Shown: positions 35,762 to 44,842, numbered from the stretch's first letter. The stretch is DNA of 64,000 nucleotides from Akkermansiaceae bacterium (GCA_024233005.1 JACKQE010000018.1:1-64000), one strand, 5' to 3'. Made by a program: numbers and translations. Notes: generated by a model from the letters alone, not told the origin.

Positions 35762-35866
35762 TCCTCGGAAAATACGCCGATTGTCCCCCCCAGGATGCCT
35801 TGGACGACATAAAGACGCCATTGGATCCTGTTGCCACAAGGTAATCCTTCGGTTAGTTTTTTACCC

Positions 35867-36277
35867 ATGAATCTGAACCGAACGATCAAAATAACTCTCC
35901 TTGCCTTCTTTCTTGGTGCCGGCACGAACGTCGGACTCGGGGATGAGGGCAAAGCCAAGGTGCAACATCTCACCGGAAAGGAGTCGGTCAACCTGGTCAA
36001 TTCTGAAGCCAAGCTGATCGTGGTGGATGTCCGGACTCCGGAGGAATTCGATGAAGGGCACATCAAAGGTGCCCAGAACATTGATTTCAACGGGATTGAT
36101 TTCCCCGGAAAACTTGCCAAAATCGACCGGGAGGCTCCCATCCTGGTTCACTGTCGCAGCGGTCGCCGGAGTCAGGCCTCACTGAAAACCTTCGAGAGTC
36201 TCGGCTTCAAAAATGTGAACCACCTCGACGGTGGCATCCAAGCGTGGGCGGAAGCAGGCGGTGCTTTGGAGCGCTGA
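35867..36277 (+). CDS. Periplasmic rhodanese-like sulfurtransferase
   Basis: ATG 35867 (MNLNRTIKITLLAFFLGAGTN) begins a signal peptide; the product is 136 residues with a single rhodanese domain. Motifs: VVDVRTPEEFDEGHIKGAQN (about residues 47-66) and the active-site loop VHCRSGRRSQAS (about 93-104) with the catalytic Cys. A stand-alone exported rhodanese may handle sulfane sulfur or thiols in the periplasm; the physiological acceptor is unknown. It is divergent from the P-type ATPase gene and ends 34 bases before the glnA terminator hairpin. Confidence 0.9.
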   Translation: MNLNRTIKITLLAFFLGAGTNVGLGDEGKAKVQHLTGKESVNLVNSEAKLIVVDVRTPEEFDEGHIKGAQNIDFNGIDFPGKLAKIDREAPILVHCRSGRRSQASLKTFESLGFKNVNHLDGGIQAWAEAGGALER

Positions 36278-36302
36278 ATGTTCAGCCACCCACCTTCCCC
36301 TC

Positions 36303-36341
36303 AAAAAAAAAAACGCCATCCAGGGTCTCCGGATGGCGTTT
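36303..36341 (-). terminator. Rho-independent terminator of glnA
   Basis: On the minus strand the sequence AAACGCCATCC, a 9-base loop, and GGATGGCGTTT form an 11-bp perfect stem (36311-36321 with 36331-36341), followed by a run of T residues (the plus-strand A run at 36303-36313). It sits 25 bases beyond the glnA stop. It could also stop transcripts from the rhodanese gene on the plus strand, though the T tract there is weak. Confidence 0.9.
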
Positions 36342-36365
36342 GGATTAAACAGTTTTCTCTGCGGA

Positions 36366-37382
36366 TCAGGTAGTGGGCACTTCCTGAATCGTCTTGAGAA
36401 TACGGCTCGCGATCTGGTAGGGATCGCCCTGGCTGTTCGGACGACGATCTTCCAAGTAACCTTTGTAACCGTTGTTGACAAAGCTGTGAGGGATCCGGAC
36501 GGACGAACCGCGGTCGGCGACACCGTAGCTGAATTTGTCGATCGACTGGGTCTCGTGAAGACCGGTCAGACGAAGGTGGTTGTCAGGACCATAAACCGCC
36601 ACGTGCTCGTTCATGTTCTTCTGGAAAGCAGCCATGAGCTTCTCGAAGTAATCCTTGCCCCCGACTTCGCGCATATAATCCGTGGAAAAATTGGCATGCA
36701 TCCCGGAACCGTTCCAGTCACCCCGGATGGGCTTGCAATGGAACTCGATGTCGATGCCATACTTTTCGCAAAGACGAATCAGGATGTAGCGGGCAACCCA
36801 CATTTCGTCAGCGGCCTTCTTGGAGCCTTTGCCAAAAATCTGGAATTCCCACTGGCCTTTGGCCACTTCGGCGTTGATGCCTTCATGGTTGATGCCGGCA
36901 TCGAGACAGAGGTCAAGGTGCTCCTCGACAATCTGACGGGCGACATCTCCGACGTTTTTATAGCCCACACCGGTGTAGTAGGGACCTTGTGGGGCCGGGA
37001 ACCCGTCCTCCGGGAAACCAAGCGGCCGGCCGTCCTGATAAAAGAAGTATTCCTGCTCGAACCCAAACCAAGCGCCCGGATCATCCAGGATGGTGGCACG
37101 GCTGTTGGAAGGATGCGGAGTGACTCCGTCCGGCATCATGACTTCACACATCACGAGCACCCCGTTCCGACGGGTGGTGTCGGGATAGCAGGCTACCGGC
37201 TTCAGCATACAGTCGGAACTGCGGCCTTCGGCCTGCTGGGTGGAACTTCCATCGAAGCCCCACATGGGAAGCTCCTCCAGTTTTGGCATTGCGGAATATT
37301 CCTTGATCTGCGTTTTGCTGCGCAGGTTTGGCACGGGCGTGTAGCCGTCCAGCCAGATGTATTCGAGTTTGTATTTGGCCAT
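36366..37382 (-). CDS. Glutamine synthetase, type II (eukaryote-like)
   Basis: ATG 37382 (MAKYKLEYIWLDGYTP) gives 338 residues, the size of the short GSII class rather than the roughly 470-residue GSI. Diagnostic features: MWGFDGSSTQQAEGRSSDCML (near residues 41-60), the catalytic GFEQEYFFY (about 107-115), GINAEVAKGQWEFQ (about 167-180) and the C-terminal VADRGSSVRIPHS. It makes glutamine from glutamate, ammonia and ATP. The upstream region has a good sigma-54 promoter match, in keeping with nitrogen control, and the gene ends in a strong terminator, so it is probably monocistronic. Confidence 0.95.
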   Translation of the reverse strand: MAKYKLEYIWLDGYTPVPNLRSKTQIKEYSAMPKLEELPMWGFDGSSTQQAEGRSSDCMLKPVACYPDTTRRNGVLVMCEVMMPDGVTPHPSNSRATILDDPGAWFGFEQEYFFYQDGRPLGFPEDGFPAPQGPYYTGVGYKNVGDVARQIVEEHLDLCLDAGINHEGINAEVAKGQWEFQIFGKGSKKAADEMWVARYILIRLCEKYGIDIEFHCKPIRGDWNGSGMHANFSTDYMREVGGKDYFEKLMAAFQKNMNEHVAVYGPDNHLRLTGLHETQSIDKFSYGVADRGSSVRIPHSFVNNGYKGYLEDRRPNSQGDPYQIASRILKTIQEVPTT

Positions 37383-37481
37383 GGTAGGGTTGTTCAACTG
37401 GTTTTTTTCTGAATCATTCCCGGGCGTCGGCTGCACCTTGGGGGAGTCAGCCTCCTCGCAACACGGGACACCGGGAGAAAG

Positions 37482-37497
37482 AGCATGTTTCATGCCA
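37482..37497 (-). promoter_or_regulatory. Sigma-54 (-24/-12) promoter for glnA
   Basis: Read on the minus strand the site is TGGCATGAAACATGCT. Against the consensus TGGCACGNNNNTTGCW it keeps the GG of -24 and the GC of -12 with exact spacing and differs at two positions. The start of transcription would be near 37471, leaving a leader of about 90 bases. Glutamine synthetase genes are classical sigma-54 targets. I could not see a clear enhancer-protein site upstream. Confidence 0.65.
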
Positions 37498-37598
37498 GAT
37501 GCCAATTACTAAAAGTATTTCGAGCGCTTCTTTTGCAAAAAAACAAAGCAATTCCGTTCTTGCGCGGCTGCCTCCCGAGGGTTTCTCTCAAACCAACC

Positions 37599-37985
37599 AT
37601 GAAAAAAGAGAAGGACACCGTGCGCTCCACCGTGCGACTGGGCTACGACGGACGGGTGCACAAGACTTTCCGCGGGACCCACGCCAAAGAACGCTTTGAA
37701 AACGAAATCAGGGTGTTGAAACATCTCGAAACCCGGAATTGTCCCTTTGTTCCCAGGGTGGTCGAATTTGATCCGGAAAAACTCTATCTGGTGACCACCA
37801 ATTGCGGGCAGCGAGTGGAGCATCTGACCGAGGGACGGATGGAGGAACTTTTTCAAGAGCTGGAAAGCTATGGAGTCCGTCACGATGATCCGTTCCTGCG
37901 GAATGTGACCTACAGCCAACAAATGGGGCGGTTTTGCCTGATTGATTTTGAACTGGCAACCATCCTTGACAAGGTGGAACCGTAA
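37599..37985 (+). CDS. Minimal (128-residue) protein-kinase-like protein
   Basis: ATG 37599 (MKKEKDTVRSTVRLG) gives only 128 residues, yet the key kinase positions are in order. There is a basic beta-3-like strand VHKTFRG with Lys22, an alpha-C-like helix ERFENEIRVLKHLE with Glu34/Glu36, and a hinge-like LVTTNCG (64-70). A catalytic loop HDDPFLRN follows (His95, Asp97, Asn102, as in HRDxxxxN). Last comes an IDFE motif (Asp116) in place of DFG. The C-lobe beyond this is missing, as in the smallest RIO/Kdo-kinase-like proteins. It starts 216 bases upstream of and divergent from glnA, and is followed after 21 bases by a PP2C phosphatase, suggesting a kinase/phosphatase pair. Confidence 0.65.
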   Translation: MKKEKDTVRSTVRLGYDGRVHKTFRGTHAKERFENEIRVLKHLETRNCPFVPRVVEFDPEKLYLVTTNCGQRVEHLTEGRMEELFQELESYGVRHDDPFLRNVTYSQQMGRFCLIDFELATILDKVEP

Positions 37986-38006
37986 AGGCTCTCTTACCTC
38001 CCCACC

Positions 38007-38906
38007 ATGCCAGACGAGTCTGCCCTGCCTCTCAGTTTTTCCGGCGCTCCCAGCAACAGCAATGCGACCCAGGCGCGGGTCCATTGGTCCGGAATGACCC
38101 ACCCCGGACGGGTTCGCTCCAACAATGAGGACGTGTTCCTCGCGCTGTCCTTCGACGCGCGCGAAGTGAGGTTTCTCGGCAAGTCGGGAACGGCCACACT
38201 CGAGGATCAGGATTACATTTTCGCGGTTTCCGATGGGATGGGCGGGGCACGTTCAGGAGAGTTCGCGAGCCGGATCACCGTGGACAAGATCACCCGGCTG
38301 CTGCCCCAGAGTTTCCATCTCGCCAACCTGAATCTTGACGCCGGAATGGGTGACGTGCTTGCCGAACTGGTCCACCGGATTCATGCGGAGCTGCTTTCCC
38401 TGGGGCAGTCCTATGAAGAATGCGAAGGCATGGGAGCCACCCTGACCCTTGCGGTGGTGACTCCCCAGCGCCTCCACTACGCCCATCTGGGCGACAGCCG
38501 CCTCTACTATCTTCCGGCCACGGGAGAATCCCTGCAACAAATCACCCACGACCACAGCTACGTTGGCTGGCTGCGCCGCCAGGGGCAGCTCAACGAGCGG
38601 GAGGCAAGAAATCATCCCCGCAAGAATGTCCTGAACCAAGCCATGGGTGCGGGCCACCAGATCATCGATCCCCACATCGGGGCCATCCGGTATGAGACAG
38701 GGGACCGTTTCCTCCTCTGCACCGATGGGATCATGGACGGCCTATGGGACCAGACCCTGGAAAGCCTCCTTCGCTCCCCCGATTCGGCCCAGGCGGCTTG
38801 GTCCCCCGCCCAGCGGATCGTGGAGCGTGCCGTGGCGGAATCCGGCCGGGACAACTGCACGGCCGTGGTGTTCGAAATCGGCGGTCCAACAACCCCAGAC
38901 CGTTAG
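38007..38906 (+). CDS. PP2C/PPM-type Ser/Thr protein phosphatase
   Basis: The 299-residue protein carries the PPM motifs in order: THPGRVRSNNEDVF (about residues 31-44), FAVSDGMGGARSGEFAS (about 73-89, metal-binding Asp), GATLTLAVV (about 145), AHLGDSRLYYL (about 159-169), LLCTDGIMDGLWD (about 235-247) and SGRDNCTAVV (about 279-288, final metal Asp). All metal ligands appear present. No membrane segment is seen, so it is cytoplasmic. It starts 21 bases after the minimal kinase and its stop is 12 bases from the convergent carbonic anhydrase gene. Confidence 0.93.
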   Translation: MPDESALPLSFSGAPSNSNATQARVHWSGMTHPGRVRSNNEDVFLALSFDAREVRFLGKSGTATLEDQDYIFAVSDGMGGARSGEFASRITVDKITRLLPQSFHLANLNLDAGMGDVLAELVHRIHAELLSLGQSYEECEGMGATLTLAVVTPQRLHYAHLGDSRLYYLPATGESLQQITHDHSYVGWLRRQGQLNEREARNHPRKNVLNQAMGAGHQIIDPHIGAIRYETGDRFLLCTDGIMDGLWDQTLESLLRSPDSAQAAWSPAQRIVERAVAESGRDNCTAVVFEIGGPTTPDR

Positions 38907-38918
38907 GTCCCCTTCTCG

Positions 38919-39599
38919 TCACAACGGATCCAAGGAAAAGGGGGATGGCGGATGCGACACCCCAAAATCACGCAGAAAATCCTGATATTCCTGCTGACCG
39001 GAAACGCAGGCTCCAAGGTCATTCAACAGACCATCCGCGATGCCGTAGATCCAGCCGTGAACGGTGAGTTCGCTCCCCTGGCGCCAGGCATGGTCCACGA
39101 TGGCACTGGAGCACACATGGTGCACCTGGGTCAGGACATTGAGCTCGGCGAGGCGGTCCAGCCGGGCGGATTCGACATCCAGGCCATCCAATTCATGCCG
39201 ATGACGGGCCGCAATCTCGCGCACATGACGGAGCCAGTTGTCAGCCAGCCCGTAGGAACCTTCATGGGGGAACAGCGCGTTTTTCACCCCACTGCATCCA
39301 TAATGGCCACAGACGATGATGTGACGCACCTTGAGCACCCGCACGGCAAATTCGATGACCGAGAGGCAGTTGAGATCGGAGTATACCACCACGTTGGCGA
39401 TGTTCCGGTGAACAAAAAGTTCCCCGGGAGCCAGATCCACAATTTCATTCGCGGGAACCCGGCTGTCGGAACACCCGATCCAAAGATACTCAGGGCGCTG
39501 CTGGTTGGCCAGCTTACGGAAATATTCGGGTTCCCGGGCAAGGATGTCCGCGGCCCACTTTTTGTTGTTGGAGAACAAGGAGGAGAGATTTTTCATCAT
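38919..39599 (-). CDS. can: Beta-class carbonic anhydrase
   Basis: The 226-residue enzyme (ATG 39599, or the next Met at 39596) has the zinc ligands and active-site dyad of beta carbonic anhydrases: WIGCSDSRVPANEI (Cys43, Asp45, Arg47), FVHRNIANVV, and HIIVCGHYGCSGVK (His and Cys ligands near residues 99-102). It interconverts CO2 and bicarbonate in the cytoplasm. Length and motifs match the Can-type of bacteria. The 288 bases upstream (39600-39887), shared with the divergent metal-efflux cluster, hold no gene that I can support. Confidence 0.95.
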   Translation of the reverse strand: MMKNLSSLFSNNKKWAADILAREPEYFRKLANQQRPEYLWIGCSDSRVPANEIVDLAPGELFVHRNIANVVVYSDLNCLSVIEFAVRVLKVRHIIVCGHYGCSGVKNALFPHEGSYGLADNWLRHVREIAARHRHELDGLDVESARLDRLAELNVLTQVHHVCSSAIVDHAWRQGSELTVHGWIYGIADGLLNDLGACVSGQQEYQDFLRDFGVSHPPSPFSLDPL

Positions 39600-39887
39600 C
39601 TATCAAATTTCAAAAGGGAACATCTTTCCATGACCTGTTCGCCCAAGGAGCACACTCCGCTCCCAGTCGCTGATCCTGCCATGCATGAAATTCGCCGTGT
39701 TTGCAAGCTTAGAGTCCTAAACGGACCTCCGATCTTTCCCGGGCGTCGCAGTCACCCGGTTCGGACAAACATGGCTTGAAATACCCTTCGGCTGCCATTA
39801 ATGGTGTCACCTGTGGTCCGATGGTCACCCATCGGATGTGTCTCCTTCCAAGGACTGAGCACTCTGCCACACCCACGGCTTTCCTTC

Positions 39888-40319
39888 ATGGTCCACGCGC
39901 TGAAAAATCTGATGCTGTGCCTCGCCCTTACCGCGCTGGGATTCCAGCAGGTTTGGGGAGTCCCCGGAGGCTACCTCTGCGGATGCACCGGAGAATTGTC
40001 TCATGCCAGTGAATGCAGTGACGCAATCTGCCATCCCACTGAGGCCCCCCACCATTGTGCCGCTGTGCGCAGTGAGGCGCCTGGTGAATCCAGTCACCAC
40101 CGGCATCTCGAACTCCGGGAATCGTTGATCTTGCGAAACATTTCCTCGGCCAGCTCCCTTCCTCCGGTTGTTTGGCGAGCGGTCCCCTCCCCTTTCCCCT
40201 CCTCCATCAAGCCCCTGAAGCACTCCCCTGTTAGAGTGAGTGTCCCGCGGGATTTTCAGGCGAGAGGAAGCCCCTCCACCGACATTGCGGTGGAGAGATC
40301 CGTGGTCAGGTTGATTTGA
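39888..40319 (+). CDS. Small secreted Cys/His-rich protein at head of metal-efflux cluster
   Basis: ATG 39888 (MVHALKNLMLCLALTALGF) starts a signal peptide; an earlier in-frame start would place untranslatable-looking sequence before it. The 143-residue product has a short mature domain with YLCGCTGE, ECSDAICHP, APHHCA and SHHRH (about residues 28-70), a dense set of Cys and His consistent with metal binding. The rest is Pro/Ser-rich and probably disordered. It precedes the RND adaptor gene by 120 bases in the same direction. I know no family for it; a periplasmic metal-binding or sensing role is inference. Confidence 0.6.
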   Translation: MVHALKNLMLCLALTALGFQQVWGVPGGYLCGCTGELSHASECSDAICHPTEAPHHCAAVRSEAPGESSHHRHLELRESLILRNISSASSLPPVVWRAVPSPFPSSIKPLKHSPVRVSVPRDFQARGSPSTDIAVERSVVRLI

Positions 40320-40439
40320 GTTCGCGGCAGAGCCGGTTCCAGCCCCCTTCGTGGAGGTTGCCGATTCGTCTCCTCTTTTGGCGCTGCCTTGCGCAGGCGC
40401 CATTCCGTCCCCGCTCCCGTTCTCATTCCATCCTTTCCC

Positions 40440-41648
40440 ATGCTCTCCCGACACTCCTTCGCTCTGGCGGTGATGTCCCTGCCCCTTCTCTCCGTCCATG
40501 TGGCGGCTGAGGAGGAGAAGGCTTCGACCCGCAACGCCAATACCATCGTCCTTGATGAAGCCGGCGTCCGCAATCTCCGCATCGAAACGGTGGAAGCGGA
40601 AGAATCGGACTTCGAAGAAACCGTGTTCGCGCTCGGCCGGATCGAAATTCTCCCGGGAAGCAAAGGCATTGTGAGCAGCCGGATCGCTGGACGGGCTTAC
40701 TCGGTGCTGGCGCTGCCGGACCAGGAGGTCGATGAGGGTGAGGAACTCCTCTGGGTGGAAAGCCGGCAACCGGGCAATCCTCCCCCGACGATCATGCTGG
40801 CGGCCCCCATTTCGGGTCTCGTGACCAGGGTCGATATTGCCGTCGGACAACCCATTGAGCCCCACCTTGCCCTGATCGAAATCGCCGACCTCGCGGTCGT
40901 GGAGGCCTCCGCGCGGGTCCCGGAACATCTCGCCGGCAGACTGGCGAGAGATCAGACGGCTCACATTCGTCTGCCAGGATTTCCAGACCGTGTCTTCGAA
41001 GCCAAGCTGGCCCATCTCGGAGCCTACGTCGACGAGACGAGCGGCACCGTGGAAGCCTCCTTTCATGTGCCCAATCCCGACAAGGAGTTGCGACCGGGAA
41101 TGAGAGCGGAGTTTAACATTGTGGTCAGTCATCGCGAGGGAGTGACCAGTGTGCCACGATCCGCAATTCTCGGCGGCCCTTCCCAACGGTTTGTCTATGT
41201 GAAGGATTTCGATTTGCCCAACGCGTTTGTGAAATCCCCCGTGGTCGTCGGCGAAATGAACGACCGCTTTGCGGAGATCATCAGCGGATTGCTCCCGGCG
41301 GATGAAGTCGTGACCAAAGGGGCTTACTCCCTCTCGTTTGCCGGAGCCGGCAGCATCTCCCTCAAGGAGGCTCTCGATGCCGCCCACGGTCATGAGCATG
41401 CCGCTGACGGCTCGGAATTGACACCGGAGAAAAAATCCTCCCTGGAAGCCGCGCGGAAAGAGGAGGCCGGAGGTCACGAGCACTCTCATGGCGGAGACCA
41501 TGAGAGTGAGGGCGTGAGTCCACTCTGGAGAATCGCCACCCTTATCCTCGGCCTGCTCCTGCTGGTGTCCGGCTGGATGAACAAACGGCGGATGCCGGAG
41601 GAGGAGCCCCCCGCCCCGAAGAACGACAGCCGGAAGGAGGCCGTCTAA
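40440..41648 (+). CDS. RND efflux adaptor (CusB/CzcB type) with His-rich, membrane-anchored tail
   Basis: ATG 40440 (MLSRHSFALAVMSLPLLSVHVAA) gives a signal peptide and 402 residues. The adaptor body shows a barrel-sandwich domain (IVSSRIAGRAYSVLALPDQEV and APISGLVTRVDIAVGQPIEP), a beta-barrel domain (LPGFPDRVFEAKLAHLGAYVDETSGTV, quoted as overlapping motifs) and RPGMRAEFNIVV. The coiled-coil hairpin normally reaching the outer-membrane channel is very short. Unusually, the C-terminus adds a His-rich stretch (HGHEHAADG, GGHEHSHGGDHESE, about 318-360) and a membrane helix (LWRIATLILGLLLLVSGW). It is 2 bases upstream of the pump gene. Confidence 0.88.
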   Translation: MLSRHSFALAVMSLPLLSVHVAAEEEKASTRNANTIVLDEAGVRNLRIETVEAEESDFEETVFALGRIEILPGSKGIVSSRIAGRAYSVLALPDQEVDEGEELLWVESRQPGNPPPTIMLAAPISGLVTRVDIAVGQPIEPHLALIEIADLAVVEASARVPEHLAGRLARDQTAHIRLPGFPDRVFEAKLAHLGAYVDETSGTVEASFHVPNPDKELRPGMRAEFNIVVSHREGVTSVPRSAILGGPSQRFVYVKDFDLPNAFVKSPVVVGEMNDRFAEIISGLLPADEVVTKGAYSLSFAGAGSISLKEALDAAHGHEHAADGSELTPEKKSSLEAARKEEAGGHEHSHGGDHESEGVSPLWRIATLILGLLLLVSGWMNKRRMPEEEPPAPKNDSRKEAV

Positions 41649-41650
41649 GC

Positions 41651-44600
41651 ATGCTGGGTAACCTGATCAATTGGTCACTGGCCAACCGGGCGTTCATTCT
41701 TGGATTGGCGGCGATTCTGCTGGCGTTGGGTCTCCGCACCGCGACCCAGCTTCCGGTCGAGGTGTTGCCGGACCTGACCAAACCGACCGTCATCATTCTC
41801 ACCGAATCGCCCGGTCTCGCCCCGGAGGAAGTCGAAATGAGAGTCACCCAGCCCATCGAGAGCGCTCTCATGGGCGTCGCCGGACTGACCCGGTTGCGGT
41901 CCAACTCCGATGTCGCGCTATCCCTGGTGTATGCTGAATTTAACTGGGACACGGACATCTACCGGGCCCGCATGCTGGTGCAGGAAAGACTGCAAAGCAC
42001 CCGCGGACAATTGCCGGAGGGCGTCGAACCTTTCCTCACCCCGGTCGCTTCCTTGATGGGCGAAATCCTGTTGGTGGGGGTCCGCTGCACCATCCCGGAG
42101 GGCGAGGCAGGTCACCTGCCCGCTCCCGATGTGCGAACCCTTGCCGATTGGACCATCAAGCGACGGTTGCACAACATTTCCGGCATCGCGGAAATTCTCA
42201 ACATGGGAGGAGGCGTCAAACAGATTGAAATCCAACCGGATCCCTGGCGGATGCAGGCCCATGGCGTCAGTCTCAGTGAACTGGAAGAAGCCGCCCGTGA
42301 GTCGGCCAGCACCACGACCGGCGGATTCATCAGCACCGGCCCCACGGAAATCATGGTCAGAAACCTGGCCATGACTGTGGATTTGAAAGACATCGCCCAA
42401 ACGGTCATCAAACAGGTCAATGACCGCACAGTCTCCATCGGTGATGTCGCCCATGTCGCCTGGGGAATTGAGCCCATGCGCGGCGACGCCACGGTGAGTC
42501 TCCGTCCTGAAAAAAAGCCCACTTACGGAGTCATCATGTCCATCACCAAGGCGCCCGGATTTGACACGCGGGAACTAACCGCCCGGGTCCGAAAAGCGCT
42601 CGATGAGTTGCAGTCCAGCTATCCTGCGGGCATCGAAACCACCCTGCTCTTCCAACAAAAAGACTTCATCGACCATGGCATTGGCAATCTCACCGAAGCC
42701 ATCCGCGACGGAGCCATCATGGTCACCATCGTGTTGTTTCTTTTCCTGCAGAATCTCCGCACCACTTTCATCACTCTGCTCGCCATGCCGCTTTCCTTTG
42801 CGATCACCATGCTGGTGTTCCAGGGATTCGGCATCAGCGTGAATTCCATGACGCTGGGAGGCCTCGCCGTGGCCATCGGCATGGTCGTGGATGACGCCAT
42901 CGTCGATGTGGAGAACGTTTTCCGCAGGCTTAGGGAGTGGGAAACCGCCAAGCAGGGAAGCAGCTCGGAAGCCCCCACCTCTACCCGTATCCAGGTCATC
43001 GCCCAAGCCTCCGGCGAAGTCCGCAATTCCATTTTCTATGCCACGCTGCTAATCATCCTGGTGTTTCTCCCCCTGCTGGGTCTGACGGGCCTGGAAGGCA
43101 AACTGTTCGCTCCCATCGCCATCGCCACGATCATCTCTATGGTCGCGTCTTTCGTGGTTTCGTTGACCGTCATTCCGGTGCTTTGCTCTCTGCTGCTTCG
43201 GCCGAAGGCGGGCCAGGAACACCGGGATGGCATCATGACCCGCGGTTTGAAATGGCTGCTGGCGCAGACCTTGCTCCGCTTCGGCCTCAATCAACCCCTG
43301 ATTCTGGTCGGCGGGGTTGCCCTGCTCGTCGCGGGCGCCTTCTCGCTTTACCCGCGCATGAACCAGGACTTCCTCCCCAAGTTCGAGGAGGAGACCGCTT
43401 TGGTCGCGGTCACGGCTGCGCCGGGGACCTCGTTGGATGAAATGAACCGTATTTCCGACGTGATCGAGGAACAGATCCTCTCCGTGCCGGAGGTGCAGAA
43501 AGTCGGCCGGCGTCTTGGCAGGGCGGAACGAGGCGACCACGTCGTGCCGGTCTCCACGGCCGAGTTTGACGTGGATTTCCGGGAACCCGAGGGACACCCC
43601 GCCACCGCCGCGAGAGAGCGAAAGGACATCCTGGAGGACATCTCGAAACGGGTCCGGACGATTCCGGGGATTTTCGCGGTGGTCGGAGGTCCGCTGGCGG
43701 ACCGCATTGGACACATGATGAGCGGGGTCTCGGCTCCGGTTGCGGTCAAGATTTTCGGGCCGGATCTTGACCTCTTGCGCCAGATCGGATTGGAGATTCA
43801 AACCATCGCCAAAACCATTCCGGGCTTTGAAGACTGCAAGCTGGATCAGACTTCCAGCATACCGCAACTCCGCATCGAAGCCGATCGTGACCGGGCCCAA
43901 GCGTATGGCATTGCCCCCGGCCATCTCAATGAACAGCTCTCCTCCCTGATCGGGGGGAAATCTGTCGCGGAACTGCGCGAGGAGCAGCGCACGGTGAACC
44001 TCGTGTTGCGTCTGCCCGAGAATTTGCGCGATGCCCCGGACCGCATCGGACAGATTCCGATCGAGACATCTTCCGGCCAGCGCATTCCGCTGTCCCTCGT
44101 CGCCGGAGTGCGGGAAGCCCGGGGCCCAAATGTGATCTTCCGCGAAAACAGCCAGCGGCGTTTTGCGCTGGCCATCAAACCAACGGTGCGGGATGTGTCC
44201 AATCTGGTGATCCGGCTTCAGGAAGACGTCGCGGCACAGGTCGTTTTGCCGGAAGGCTATTTCGTGACCTTCGAAGGAGAATTCCAAGCGCAACGCGAAG
44301 CCACCCGGCGAATTGTGTTTTTCTCGGCCTTGGTCTTGGTCGTCATCGCCTTTCTCCTCTATGGCTACTTCCGGACCCCGTTTTTCGCGTTTCAGGTGCT
44401 CTGCGACATCCCGCTCGCACTGGTTGGCGGGTTGGTTTTTACCTATCTCAAGCTGAACAACATCAGCATCGCCACCTTGGTGGGTTTCATCGCCGTGGCG
44501 GGAGTGGCCGCCCGCAACAGCATCATGCTCCTCAGTCATTATCTCCATTTGATGCGCCATGAAGGGGAAGGATTCACCAAGCAGATGATCCTCCGGGGAA

Positions 44601-44842
44601 CCCAGGAACGTCTCGTGCCGGTGCTCATGACGGCTCTCTCGGCGGGCATCGGCCTGGTTCCCCTGGTGCTGGCGGCAGGCCAACCGGGCAAGGAGATCCT
44701 CCACCCAGTGGCAGTGGTCATTGTCGGAGGACTGGTCACCAGCACGCTGCTGGGGCTCGGGGTCACCCCCACAGTCTTTTACACTTTCGGCCGCCGTGCC
44801 GCCGCCCGGTCCATCGCGCTTGGCTCCCCGGCATCCCAATGA
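41651..44842 (+). CDS. Heavy-metal efflux RND pump (CzcA/CusA family)
   Basis: The 1063-residue inner-membrane pump has the twelve-helix RND plan. The first helix is near residues 14-31 and is followed by the porter-domain start LPVEVLPDLTKPTV. The proton-relay helix reads GMVVDDAIVDVENVFRRL (near 410). The second half begins QPLILVGGVALLVAGAF, and the C-terminal half includes VGFIAVAGVAARNSIMLLSHYLHL (written as overlapping motifs). The paired Asp in VVDDAIVDVEN puts it in the heavy-metal (HME) branch, but I cannot assign Cu, Zn, Co or Cd from the sequence. The gene follows the adaptor gene by 2 bases. No TolC/CzcC-type gene is adjacent. Confidence 0.93.
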   Translation: MLGNLINWSLANRAFILGLAAILLALGLRTATQLPVEVLPDLTKPTVIILTESPGLAPEEVEMRVTQPIESALMGVAGLTRLRSNSDVALSLVYAEFNWDTDIYRARMLVQERLQSTRGQLPEGVEPFLTPVASLMGEILLVGVRCTIPEGEAGHLPAPDVRTLADWTIKRRLHNISGIAEILNMGGGVKQIEIQPDPWRMQAHGVSLSELEEAARESASTTTGGFISTGPTEIMVRNLAMTVDLKDIAQTVIKQVNDRTVSIGDVAHVAWGIEPMRGDATVSLRPEKKPTYGVIMSITKAPGFDTRELTARVRKALDELQSSYPAGIETTLLFQQKDFIDHGIGNLTEAIRDGAIMVTIVLFLFLQNLRTTFITLLAMPLSFAITMLVFQGFGISVNSMTLGGLAVAIGMVVDDAIVDVENVFRRLREWETAKQGSSSEAPTSTRIQVIAQASGEVRNSIFYATLLIILVFLPLLGLTGLEGKLFAPIAIATIISMVASFVVSLTVIPVLCSLLLRPKAGQEHRDGIMTRGLKWLLAQTLLRFGLNQPLILVGGVALLVAGAFSLYPRMNQDFLPKFEEETALVAVTAAPGTSLDEMNRISDVIEEQILSVPEVQKVGRRLGRAERGDHVVPVSTAEFDVDFREPEGHPATAARERKDILEDISKRVRTIPGIFAVVGGPLADRIGHMMSGVSAPVAVKIFGPDLDLLRQIGLEIQTIAKTIPGFEDCKLDQTSSIPQLRIEADRDRAQAYGIAPGHLNEQLSSLIGGKSVAELREEQRTVNLVLRLPENLRDAPDRIGQIPIETSSGQRIPLSLVAGVREARGPNVIFRENSQRRFALAIKPTVRDVSNLVIRLQEDVAAQVVLPEGYFVTFEGEFQAQREATRRIVFFSALVLVVIAFLLYGYFRTPFFAFQVLCDIPLALVGGLVFTYLKLNNISIATLVGFIAVAGVAARNSIMLLSHYLHLMRHEGEGFTKQMILRGTQERLVPVLMTALSAGIGLVPLVLAAGQPGKEILHPVAVVIVGGLVTSTLLGLGVTPTVFYTFGRRAAARSIALGSPASQ

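Noticed and set aside
43049..44839. A 596-codon open frame antisense to the RND pump gene.
   Set aside because: Composition follows the third-position bias of the pump gene; the product is very His/Asp/Gln-rich and matches no family.
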